Shown in pieces: positions 8,157-15,732 of a DNA stretch of 64,000 bases. Below the pieces are notes generated by a model. That model had not been told where the DNA came from and searched no databases. It saw nothing but the letters and a program-made list of their open reading frames with translations. Position numbers and translations under genes: made by a program. Positions within the stretch are counted from its first letter, which is position 1. Every line of letters starts with the position of its first letter. This stretch comes from an uncultured Flavobacteriales bacterium (GTDB lineage Bacteria; Bacteroidota; Bacteroidia; Flavobacteriales; UBA1820). The DNA is taken from assembly GCA_902478645.1 (NCBI GenBank), contig CABSLV010000008.1, positions 6,948-70,947 on the forward strand. The letters are read 5' to 3'.

Positions 8157-8882
8157 ATGAATCGTCCGGACGAAAAAGAAAAAATCCAAGAGATGGCCCC
8201 CGAGAAAGTTTCCGCGGGCTTTGTCGGTTTTCTGCGCCATCCGAATGAAAACCTCAAGGCGGACTATCGTCCCGGAGGACTGCTGAGAACAGTTTGCTGG
8301 TGGGCGGGGGTTCAGGTTTTCTTCGCGATAGCCATGGCGCTGCTGATCACCTTCGACCTGGGCCAAGGGGGTGCGGAGACCTCCCGTTCGTCGATGCCCC
8401 CGGAAGGCGTCTCCGCCAAGGCTTTCCTTTGGCTGCTCATCTTTCTTCCCCCGGTGTTGGAGGAGTTCCTGTTCCGTTACCCGCTTCGCCGTACGCGCTG
8501 GGCGCTGACCTTCTGGAGCACAGTAGCGGTTTACCTGCTGGTCTCGGCCCTGGTGGGTGTACGGGGCATCGAACCGCAAGGCCTCCTCTGGCGTTTGGCT
8601 CTGGGTGGGGCCGTCGGTTTGGCTGTGGGGCTGGGCGGCTGGCGGTACGCGCTGAAGATAAACTTCGGGGGGTTGTTTTACTTCTCGGCGGCGGTATTTG
8701 CCCTGCTGCACTTGTCCAACCTGCATGGGGAGGACTTCCAGTGGATTTACCTGCCGTACTTGTTGGTTTACACGCTGGACAAATTTGCTTCGGGTATGGT
8801 GTACGGATACGCTCGGATGCGCCACGGCTTCGGGGCGGCAGTGGTTCTGCATGTGCTCTCCAACCTGTTTTTCGTCATATAG
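8157..8882 (+). CDS. CPBP family intramembrane glutamic endopeptidase
   Basis: A 241-residue membrane protein of the CPBP (Abi/CAAX protease-like) family. The hallmark motifs are present: PVLEEFLFR (EExxxR, Glu102-Glu103, Arg107), FALLHLSNLHG (FxxxH) and HVLSNLFFVI at the C-terminus (HxxxN). About six hydrophobic segments start near residue 41, after a polar N-terminal stretch. Family members process prenylated or other membrane substrates, or act in bacteriocin self-immunity; nothing nearby indicates which. A repeat array carrying the der promoter follows. Confidence 0.85.
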   Translation: MNRPDEKEKIQEMAPEKVSAGFVGFLRHPNENLKADYRPGGLLRTVCWWAGVQVFFAIAMALLITFDLGQGGAETSRSSMPPEGVSAKAFLWLLIFLPPVLEEFLFRYPLRRTRWALTFWSTVAVYLLVSALVGVRGIEPQGLLWRLALGGAVGLAVGLGGWRYALKINFGGLFYFSAAVFALLHLSNLHGEDFQWIYLPYLLVYTLDKFASGMVYGYARMRHGFGAAVVLHVLSNLFFVI

Positions 8883-8921
8883 TTCGATGTTCCGTTGATG
8901 GGAATGCTCTCGCCCGCCCAG

Positions 8922-9142
8922 GGAAAAACGAAGTTTTTCCTCTCGACTTCGTGTATCTTTGGCTTCGCTCAAGACAGGATGCGACTCGGCACCGTTAAGA
9001 TCGAAAACTTCGTTTTCATCTTTCCGCTGCGCTCGGCTTTGATTATCTTTGGCTTCGCCCAAGATAGGATGCGCCTCGGCAAAGCCAAGTCCGAAAACTT
9101 CGTTTTCTCCCTCGGCTTTGCGCTCGGCTTTCACTATCTTTG
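8922..9142 (+). repeat. dispersed palindromic repeat array, three palindromes
   Basis: Three near-identical palindromes occur at 8922-8940 (GGAAAAACGAAGTTTTTCC), 9003-9017 and 9093-9107 (both GAAAACTTCGTTTTC). Each is followed by a -7-like TATCTTTG, at 8954, 9044 and 9135. A segment GGCTTCGC(T/C)CAAGA(C/T)AGG follows the first two boxes, and GCTCGGCTTT precedes the second and third. The same unit recurs at 22.8-22.96 kb and 55.27-55.32 kb, always oriented toward a downstream gene. The short frames across it look like by-products of the repeat, not genes. It fills most of the 370-nt gap before der. Confidence 0.7.
9135..9142 (+). promoter_or_regulatory. -7 box for der, at the end of the repeat array
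   Basis: TATCTTTG is the last of three such boxes in the array, 110 nt before the der ATG. The leader also contains a small hairpin at 9161-9176 (GCTCTTG/CAAGAGC). Which of the three boxes is used is unknown. Confidence 0.5.
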
Positions 9143-9252
9143 CAAATAATAAACCCTTGCGCTCTTGGACAAGAGCAAAGGAGAAAGAGGGAAAAAAACT
9201 TTTTCCTACTGCATGAGGTTTTTTCAAAACACGAAAAAAGAACAAAAAGAAT

Positions 9253-10581
9253 ATGGCAAATATCCTGGCTATCGTCGGAAGGCCGAATGTGGGCAAATCG
9301 ACGCTTTTCAACCGCCTGACCCAGACGCGGCAGGCCATCGTGGACTCCGTTTCGGGTGTAACCCGCGACCGCCACTATGGGAAATGCGACTGGAACGGCT
9401 TGGAATTTTCGGTGATCGATACCGGCGGGTATGTCCGCGGGTCGGACGATATCTTCGAGGACGAGATCGCCAAACAAGTGCACCTGGCCATCGACGAAGC
9501 ATCGGTAATCCTGCTGATGACCGATGCCCAGTCCGGGGTAACGGCCATGGACCAGGAAGTGGCACAGATCCTGCGCCGCAGCAAAAAGCACGTTCTGTTG
9601 GCTGTAAACAAGGTCGATAGTTCCATCCACGAACCTTTTACAGCCGATTTCTATTCGCTCGGACTGGGCGCCCCCTACTCCGTTTCGGCCATCAACGGCA
9701 GCGGTACGGGCGAAATCCTCGATGCGGTGGTGGAATTCTTCCGCCGTGACGAGGCCGAACAGCCTTCCGAGCAGGCCGACCCTTCGGAAAAAGCCCTGCC
9801 TCGTTTTGCCATCGTCGGAAGACCGAACGTGGGCAAGTCCTCGCTCACCAACGCCCTGCTGGGGGAAGACCGCCACATCGTCACCAACATCGCCGGGACG
9901 ACCCGCGACGCAGTCGATTCGCTCTACAACCGCTTCGGACACCGTTTTTACCTGGTGGATACGGCCGGTCTGCGCAAAAAGAGCAAGGTGGAGGAAGACC
10001 TGGAGTTCTACTCGGTGATGCGCTCGGTACGGGCCATCGAAAACGCCGACGTGTGCCTGCTGGTGATCGACGCTACGCAAGGCTTCGAAGCCCAGGACAT
10101 GAACATCTTCCACTTGGCCGACTCCAACCGCAAGGGCATCGTCATCCTGGTAAACAAATGGGATCTGGTGGACAAGAGCCACAATACGGCACGGGATTTC
10201 GAAAAGGCGATCCGCGAAAAGATAAGCCCCTTTACCGACGTGCCCATCCTGTTCATCTCCGCTTTGGAGAAACAGCGCATCTTCAAAGCGGTCGAAACAG
10301 CTGTCCGCGTGTATGAAAACCGCGCCCGGCGCATCAAGACCAGCGAGCTGAACGAGGTGATGATCCCCATCGTGGAAACGACCCCTCCTCCGGCCACCAA
10401 AGGCAAGTACATCCGGATCAAGTTCTGCACCCAGCTGCCTACCGCTTCGCCCAAGTTCGCGTTCTTTGCCAACCTGCCGCAGTACATCAAAGAGCCGTAC
10501 AAACGTTTTGTCGAAAACAAGCTGAGGGAAAATTTCGACTTTACCGGCGTGCCGCTGGACATCTATTTCCGCAAGAAATAA
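9253..10581 (+). CDS. der: ribosome biogenesis GTPase Der
   Basis: Double GTPase (EngA/Der) needed for 50S subunit assembly; 442 residues. The first G domain has GRPNVGKST at residues 9-17, DTGGY and NKVDSS. The second, after an acidic linker at about 165-188, has GRPNVGKSS near 192, DTAGLRKKSK and NKWDLVDK. A C-terminal KH-like domain ends in GVPLDIYFRKK, typical of Der. Confidence 0.97.
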   Translation: MANILAIVGRPNVGKSTLFNRLTQTRQAIVDSVSGVTRDRHYGKCDWNGLEFSVIDTGGYVRGSDDIFEDEIAKQVHLAIDEASVILLMTDAQSGVTAMDQEVAQILRRSKKHVLLAVNKVDSSIHEPFTADFYSLGLGAPYSVSAINGSGTGEILDAVVEFFRRDEAEQPSEQADPSEKALPRFAIVGRPNVGKSSLTNALLGEDRHIVTNIAGTTRDAVDSLYNRFGHRFYLVDTAGLRKKSKVEEDLEFYSVMRSVRAIENADVCLLVIDATQGFEAQDMNIFHLADSNRKGIVILVNKWDLVDKSHNTARDFEKAIREKISPFTDVPILFISALEKQRIFKAVETAVRVYENRARRIKTSELNEVMIPIVETTPPPATKGKYIRIKFCTQLPTASPKFAFFANLPQYIKEPYKRFVENKLRENFDFTGVPLDIYFRKK

Positions 10582-10657
10582 CCCGTCCCATTCGGAGGCC
10601 GCCTGCGCTGGCGCAAACGAGTACTTTTTCAAACAAAAAACGGATCGAACCTTTCCC

Positions 10658-13195
10658 GTGAAAGACTTCAGAAAATACGGATTCCTCGCCCTGCTCGCCT
10701 TTACGGTGGCGACCTTTTCGCTCCTGGGGGCTGGCCCGGCGCGGCAATCTCCTCCACCGGAACAAAACAACGTTCCCTCTTCGGAGGGATATACGGACGG
10801 TGTGCCGGTGGACGACGGTTCGTGGGGGGCTCCGGCACGTTCGCTGTCGGCTCCGAAACAAATGCCCGAACGCACGCCTTCGAAGGATCTTCCCCAGCCC
10901 GTCCGCGCGGTAAAAAAGGCTGCTCCGGCGCCTTCCGACCGGGATACCTCGGACAACGCTGCGGTTTCTCCGCAAGCGCCTGCATCCTCATCCCCGGGGA
11001 ACACCCGCACGACCCGCATCCGTATCGACAATGCCGATCTGATCAGCAACAACGAGGACCTCGCTCCGGGCGTGCAGAAACTCATCGGCAATGTGCGTTT
11101 TCTCCACGGGAATACCCTGATGACCTGCGACAAGGCCGAATACAACCGCTCGCAGAACACGTTCTTTGCCACCGGGAATGTATTTGTCAACGAAGGCGAT
11201 ACCCTGACCCTTCGCAGCGACCAGATGCTCTACACGGGCGACGACCAGCTCATCAAGGCTTTCGGGCATGTCGTACTCACCCACAAGACCACTACCCTGC
11301 GCACCGACACGCTGGACTACGACCGGATGCGCGAACAAGCCTACTACTTCTGCTCGGGAACCATCACCGACGACAAAAACACGCTGGAGAGTCAGATCGG
11401 TGTTTACCGGGTACCGGACGACATGGTCGATTTTTACCTCGACGTACACGCCTGGGATCCGGAGTACAACATGTATTCCGACACCCTGCACTACCACACC
11501 GAGACCAAAATCATCACCGTCGAAGGGCCGACCAATATTTACAGCGACAAAAACCGCATCTATACCGAACAAGGCTCCTACGACACCCAAAGCGGTGTAA
11601 CGGACGGCTACCGCAACAACCGTGTCTCGTACGGGCGTCGGATGCTCCGCTCGGACACCCTGCACTATGACCGTCAGGGAGGATATGCCCGGGCCGTATC
11701 CCGGGTAGAAATCCAGGACACCGCCCAGCGTGCAGCCGTATACGGGGATTTTGCCGAGTATTTCGAGGCGCAGGATTCGATCATCTTCCCCCGCCGTCCC
11801 AAAGCGGTCCAGGTGTTGGATCGCGACACTCTGTACTCGCGGGCCGATACGATGATGGTAACCCGTCGCAGTTCGCTGATGGCTTACCTGGCAGCACGTA
11901 ATGCAACCGCCGACTCCTCCGCCACCGAAGACAAATCCACCACCGGAGAGCATGGAGTAAATGCGGAAAAAATCTCGGAGATCTTTGGCAATTTTTCCGG
12001 GGTAAAACTCCCGGATCGCCCTATCGAAGCACCGGACAGTACGGAAGTGCCCTCTTCTCCGGGCAGTCTTTCGGCGGAAGAGGCGCCCGATGCCCCGGCA
12101 GTCGACTCCCTGGCCGGGATGAGTGAAAAACAACGCCGCAGGGCGGAAAAGAAACGCCTTCGCGAAGAAAAACGCGCCGCCAAGGCTTCTGCCTGGGAGC
12201 AAAAACGTAAGGAGAAAGAAAACGAAAACGGTTCTCCTGCCCCTGTCTCTGACACGCTCGCCGTAGAAGTCCTTTCTCCGAAAGAGGTAGTCCCCGAGGC
12301 AGACAGCGTGGCTTCCGCTCCAGCGATCGACACACTCGGGATCGTCGCTTCCCCCTCGGATTGGGGGACGCTTCCACCCTCCGCAGGGGATTCGCTCTTG
12401 CCCCCGCCGCCCGATACCCTCGCTTGGAACCGGGAATCGGACGACAGCCTGCGGGTGATGCGTTCGTTCCACCATGTGCGCTTTTACAAGAAAGACCTTT
12501 CGGGAGTGGCCGATTCGGTGTTCTACGACCAGAAAACAGGCGTGATGAGCCTGTACGGTTCGCCGGCCATCTTTGCGCAGGAAAGTCAGATCACGGCCGA
12601 TTCCATTTACGTCACGCGCGATCTGGAGAAAAATGTCCTCGATTCGATCATCCTGGTTACCGAAGCCTTCATCCTCTCGCAGGATAGCCGGGATCCTGGG
12701 CTCTACAACCAGATCCGGGGCAAGACAATGCGGGGAAAGCTCATCGACAACGATTTGCGCATCGTCCATATCACAGGCAATGCTCAAACACTGTATTACT
12801 CCTACGACAACAGCGGGAAGAGCATCGGCCTGAACAGCAGTACCGCCTCGACGATGCAGGTGATCCTGAAAGACTCCCAGGTGCAGAAAGTACGCTTTAA
12901 CAAGCAACCCAAAGGGGTGATGATGGCAGCCGGAAAGGATTCCCCGGAGGAGTCCCAACGACTTCCCGGTTTTGTCATCCGCAGCGACGAACGGCCCTTG
13001 GGACCTGAAGACATTTGGGAAGGACCGGTAGAGATCGACTTGGGATTTGCAGCCCCCCCTGTTACCGCTGCTACGGCGGGTGTCGCCACGGGCGACGAGG
13101 AAGACAACGGCACTTGGGGACCCGAAGCATCGTCCCCGCAAGATGCACCGCCTTCTCCCGCGACGTCCGATGCGGATTCCGGAAAAAATCCCTAA
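10658..13195 (+). CDS. OstA-like (LptA/OstA domain) envelope protein
   Basis: An 845-residue exported protein beginning at a GTG codon, with a signal-anchor-like N-terminus (ALLAFTVATFSLLGAGPA). About residues 120-400 form beta-rich repeats typical of LptA/OstA domains (TLTLRSDQMLYTGDDQ, TLRTDTLDYDRMREQAYYF). About 420-580 is charged and low-complexity, with a Lys/Arg/Glu-rich coiled segment (EKQRRRAEKKRLREEKRAA) and Pro-rich runs. A second conserved block (about 600-800) resembles the Bacteroidota 'OstA-like' proteins. LptA-type proteins bridge LPS between membranes, so a role in LPS transport is likely. LptD is not in the window. Confidence 0.78.
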   Translation: MKDFRKYGFLALLAFTVATFSLLGAGPARQSPPPEQNNVPSSEGYTDGVPVDDGSWGAPARSLSAPKQMPERTPSKDLPQPVRAVKKAAPAPSDRDTSDNAAVSPQAPASSSPGNTRTTRIRIDNADLISNNEDLAPGVQKLIGNVRFLHGNTLMTCDKAEYNRSQNTFFATGNVFVNEGDTLTLRSDQMLYTGDDQLIKAFGHVVLTHKTTTLRTDTLDYDRMREQAYYFCSGTITDDKNTLESQIGVYRVPDDMVDFYLDVHAWDPEYNMYSDTLHYHTETKIITVEGPTNIYSDKNRIYTEQGSYDTQSGVTDGYRNNRVSYGRRMLRSDTLHYDRQGGYARAVSRVEIQDTAQRAAVYGDFAEYFEAQDSIIFPRRPKAVQVLDRDTLYSRADTMMVTRRSSLMAYLAARNATADSSATEDKSTTGEHGVNAEKISEIFGNFSGVKLPDRPIEAPDSTEVPSSPGSLSAEEAPDAPAVDSLAGMSEKQRRRAEKKRLREEKRAAKASAWEQKRKEKENENGSPAPVSDTLAVEVLSPKEVVPEADSVASAPAIDTLGIVASPSDWGTLPPSAGDSLLPPPPDTLAWNRESDDSLRVMRSFHHVRFYKKDLSGVADSVFYDQKTGVMSLYGSPAIFAQESQITADSIYVTRDLEKNVLDSIILVTEAFILSQDSRDPGLYNQIRGKTMRGKLIDNDLRIVHITGNAQTLYYSYDNSGKSIGLNSSTASTMQVILKDSQVQKVRFNKQPKGVMMAAGKDSPEESQRLPGFVIRSDERPLGPEDIWEGPVEIDLGFAAPPVTAATAGVATGDEEDNGTWGPEASSPQDAPPSPATSDADSGKNP

Positions 13196-13272
13196 GCGGA
13201 GAGTTTCTCCCGAAATTGTTTTTTCTCACAAAACTCCCTGCCCGAGGTAAAAAAACACCGGGGTTCTCCTCG

Positions 13273-13280
13273 TATCTTTG
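13273..13280 (+). promoter_or_regulatory. -7 box for dapD
   Basis: TATCTTTG, 33 nt before the dapD ATG at 13314, in the short gap after the OstA-like gene. Confidence 0.65.
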
Positions 13281-13313
13281 CTCCGAACCAACCAAGAGAC
13301 ATATTTGCATGCC

Positions 13314-14138
13314 ATGGAGTACGATGAAATCCGACAATTGATAGAACGAGCCTGGGACGACCGCTCTCTGCTGGAAAACCCGGAAGTACAACAAGCGATC
13401 CTCCAAACGGTCGATCTGTTGGACCAGGGTCGTTTGCGCGTAGCCTCCCCCAACCCCGAAGGCGACTGGGAAATCCACACTTGGGTAAAAAAAGCCGTAG
13501 TGCTGTATTTTCCCCTTCGTCCGATGGAAACCCTCGCGGCCGGGCCGTTGGAATGGCGGGACAAGATACCCTTGAAAACGGACTACGCCTCCCGGGGAGT
13601 ACGTGCCGTGCCACCCGCAGCCTCCCGCTACGGGGCTTACATTGCCCCCGATGTGATCCTGATGCCTTCGTACGTCAACATCGGCGCTTATGTCGATAGC
13701 GGGACGATGGTCGATACGTGGGCTACGGTGGGCTCCTGCGCCCAAATCGGACGCCATGTGCACCTCTCGGGCGGAGTGGGCATCGGAGGGGTGCTGGAAC
13801 CTCTGCAAGCCTCGCCGGTAATCGTGGAGGACCATGCGTTCATCGGGTCGCGTTGTATCGTGGTAGAGGGTTGCCACATCGGCCGGGAAGCAGTCCTGGG
13901 CGCGGGTGTAGTGCTGACCGGTTCGACCCGGATCATCGACGTAACCACCCCAGAGGGACGGCAGTACATCGGATATGTGCCGCCCCGCAGCGTGGTAATC
14001 CCGGGATCATTCGAAAAACAATACCCGGCCGGTCGGTTCAGTGTGCCGTGCGCCTTGATCATCGGGCAGCGGAAAGAAAGTACCGACAAGAAGACTTCGC
14101 TCAACGATGCCTTGCGGCAATACGACATAGCCGGATAA
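13314..14138 (+). CDS. dapD: tetrahydrodipicolinate N-succinyltransferase
   Basis: Succinylates tetrahydrodipicolinate in lysine and diaminopimelate synthesis. The 274-residue length matches DapD. Residues about 100-230 form the left-handed beta-helix with hexapeptide repeats (VNIGAYVDSGTMVDTWATVG, ARIGRHVHLSGG-type). SVVIPGSF and KKTSLNDALR near the C-terminus are also DapD-like. An upstream in-frame start at 13278 lies inside the promoter, so 13314 is preferred. The gene ends at a strong bidirectional terminator. Confidence 0.94.
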   Translation: MEYDEIRQLIERAWDDRSLLENPEVQQAILQTVDLLDQGRLRVASPNPEGDWEIHTWVKKAVVLYFPLRPMETLAAGPLEWRDKIPLKTDYASRGVRAVPPAASRYGAYIAPDVILMPSYVNIGAYVDSGTMVDTWATVGSCAQIGRHVHLSGGVGIGGVLEPLQASPVIVEDHAFIGSRCIVVEGCHIGREAVLGAGVVLTGSTRIIDVTTPEGRQYIGYVPPRSVVIPGSFEKQYPAGRFSVPCALIIGQRKESTDKKTSLNDALRQYDIAG

Positions 14139-14153
14139 AAAATGCGGCCAATA

Positions 14154-14198
14154 AAAAAGTTCGGAGGTGCTGCCTGTGGCAGCACCTCCGAACTTTTT
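14154..14198. terminator. bidirectional intrinsic terminator
   Basis: A perfect 21-bp inverted repeat (AAGTTCGGAGGTGCTGCC core) with a 3-nt TGT loop, with A and T runs at the two ends. It lies between the convergent dapD gene and the minus-strand LolA-like gene and can serve both. Confidence 0.9.
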
Positions 14199-14217
14199 AT
14201 GATACAAAGAATCCCTT

Positions 14218-14934
14218 TTACTGCGGGCGGGCGAACATCGCGTCGTTTACCGGATAATCCACTCCTATGGTATCGATCGACACGGAAGAAGCCATATTTC
14301 CCCCTACCAGGGTTTTTATCATCGAAGGATATTTCATCCCACCGGAGGTTTTATAGCCCTCGAAGGTCATTTTCACCGGCGTTTTCTGGCCATTCACATC
14401 GGCTTGCGCTTCTACGAAAGCCGGCATTCCGGTCAGTGCGTCGAAATAAACGGTCATCTCTCCCGTCGGATCGCCTTCGATCTTGGACACCGCCCGTACC
14501 ACCTGATACTCGATGCCCCCTTGCTGAACAGGGTCGAGAAGTTCGAGGTCGTAATTCTCGCTATCCCATCTCAATCCGGATATCACGTCGTATTGATCGA
14601 CCATCTGGGACAACTGCTCCTGGGGAATCGTCTGAACTCCCATTCCGGGAACGGACATCCAGCCTTGCTGCCCATTGACGATCATCAGGATCGTTTGTCC
14701 ATTGGCCGTCATTTCTATCCGTACGCGCCCCTGGGGAGCCTTTATGATCGTGCAAGGGATCTGCATTCCCATCGCTTCGACGTTTATGCGGCTCATCACC
14801 ACCGTCTTTTCCGGATCTACCTGATTGAAGCCCGAACGCTCCTCGTAACGGTTCATCACCGACTGGGCATCCTGGGCCTGGACTGTTGCCCCGCAAAACC
14901 AGAGGGCAGCTGCCAGACAAAGTATTTTTTTCAT
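14218..14934 (-). CDS. exported LolA-like protein (copy A)
   Basis: A 238-residue protein with a cleavable signal peptide (about 1-20, ending AQA or VQAQ) and no lipobox. The rest has the layout of LolA/LppX-like 'outer membrane lipoprotein-sorting' folds: an early sorting-type helix, then beta strands (RVRIEMTANGQTI, MTVYFDALTGMPAFVE). It is a paralog of the next upstream gene; both share xNGQT, VxGQQGWM, GVQT(I/L)P and (M)KYPS. It is the last gene of a minus-strand run serB-OPT-copy B-copy A. The ligand is unknown. Confidence 0.75.
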   Translation of the reverse strand: MKKILCLAAALWFCGATVQAQDAQSVMNRYEERSGFNQVDPEKTVVMSRINVEAMGMQIPCTIIKAPQGRVRIEMTANGQTILMIVNGQQGWMSVPGMGVQTIPQEQLSQMVDQYDVISGLRWDSENYDLELLDPVQQGGIEYQVVRAVSKIEGDPTGEMTVYFDALTGMPAFVEAQADVNGQKTPVKMTFEGYKTSGGMKYPSMIKTLVGGNMASSVSIDTIGVDYPVNDAMFARPQ

Positions 14935-14958
14935 CGTATCTATTGGTCTTTCAAATGA

Positions 14959-15699
14959 TTATTTTTCCTCCGAGGGCTGAACGAACAGCGAATCGGGTGC
15001 TGCGTAATTGACGATCAGGGTATCGATGAGCGCCGAATAAACCTCCTTGCCATCGGTCGAGGAAGTAAGGCTCGAAGGATACTTCACGCCCTGAGCTTCT
15101 TCATATGCCCCGAAGACCACTTCTCCGGAGGTTTCCTGTCCGAGCATATTCAGTTTGTATTCCGTAAAGTCCGCCAAACCCGTTTCCCGGTTGAAGAAGA
15201 CCTTTTGGTGTACCTGTCCGAGCGAGTCTTGCTTGGGAGCGGCTTCCACTACGTTGTACTTCTTTCCGTTTTTCTTTTCCGAAGGAAGCAACGTCAAACG
15301 ATAGTCGGCCGTATCCCATTTGATACCCGAAAGAGCGTTGAACTGCTGGGAGAAAGCCTCGATCTGTTCCTTCGGCAGGGTTTGCACGCCCGATCCATCC
15401 GGCGGCAGCATCCAGCCCTGCTGACCATCGACAGCAAAGATGGCTGTCTGCCCATTTACCGACATTTCGAGCCGCAGACGTTCCTGAGGAGGATTGACGA
15501 TAAACGTGCAATACATCTTGGTGCTGTCCGACATGTTCATCCGCAGTTTCAGCATCAAGGGGGTATCTTTCGTCACCCCACCCAAGCCGGTAGCCGCTTC
15601 GTACTGCCCGAGTACCTCTATGGCATCCTTCGGTTCATTTTGCGCACATCCCACCAGCAACAGAGCTGCCGCCGCTGGGAGAAACCATGTTTTTTTCAT
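14959..15699 (-). CDS. LolA-like lipoprotein (copy B)
   Basis: A 246-residue lipoprotein paralogous to copy A. Its signal peptide ends in the lipobox LLLVGC, with Cys18 as the acylation site. Shared signatures with copy A are SVNGQTAIFAVDGQQGWM, GVQTLPKEQ, SGIKWDTADY and GVKYPS. A TTG three codons upstream is in frame, but the ATG at 15699 gives a normal signal peptide. The two paralogs differ in anchoring: copy B is lipidated and copy A is predicted soluble, which would suit a periplasmic carrier and membrane receptor pair. That pairing is inference. Confidence 0.75.
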   Translation of the reverse strand: MKKTWFLPAAAALLLVGCAQNEPKDAIEVLGQYEAATGLGGVTKDTPLMLKLRMNMSDSTKMYCTFIVNPPQERLRLEMSVNGQTAIFAVDGQQGWMLPPDGSGVQTLPKEQIEAFSQQFNALSGIKWDTADYRLTLLPSEKKNGKKYNVVEAAPKQDSLGQVHQKVFFNRETGLADFTEYKLNMLGQETSGEVVFGAYEEAQGVKYPSSLTSSTDGKEVYSALIDTLIVNYAAPDSLFVQPSEEK

Positions 15700-15732
15700 T
15701 TTATTCAAATTTCTAAATTATTGTTTTTCAAA

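Noticed and set aside
8895..9149. Short ORF with repeated GFAQDRMRLG peptides
   Set aside because: The peptide repeat follows from the DNA repeat unit; the same unit yields unrelated frames elsewhere. It is a repeat by-product, not a gene.
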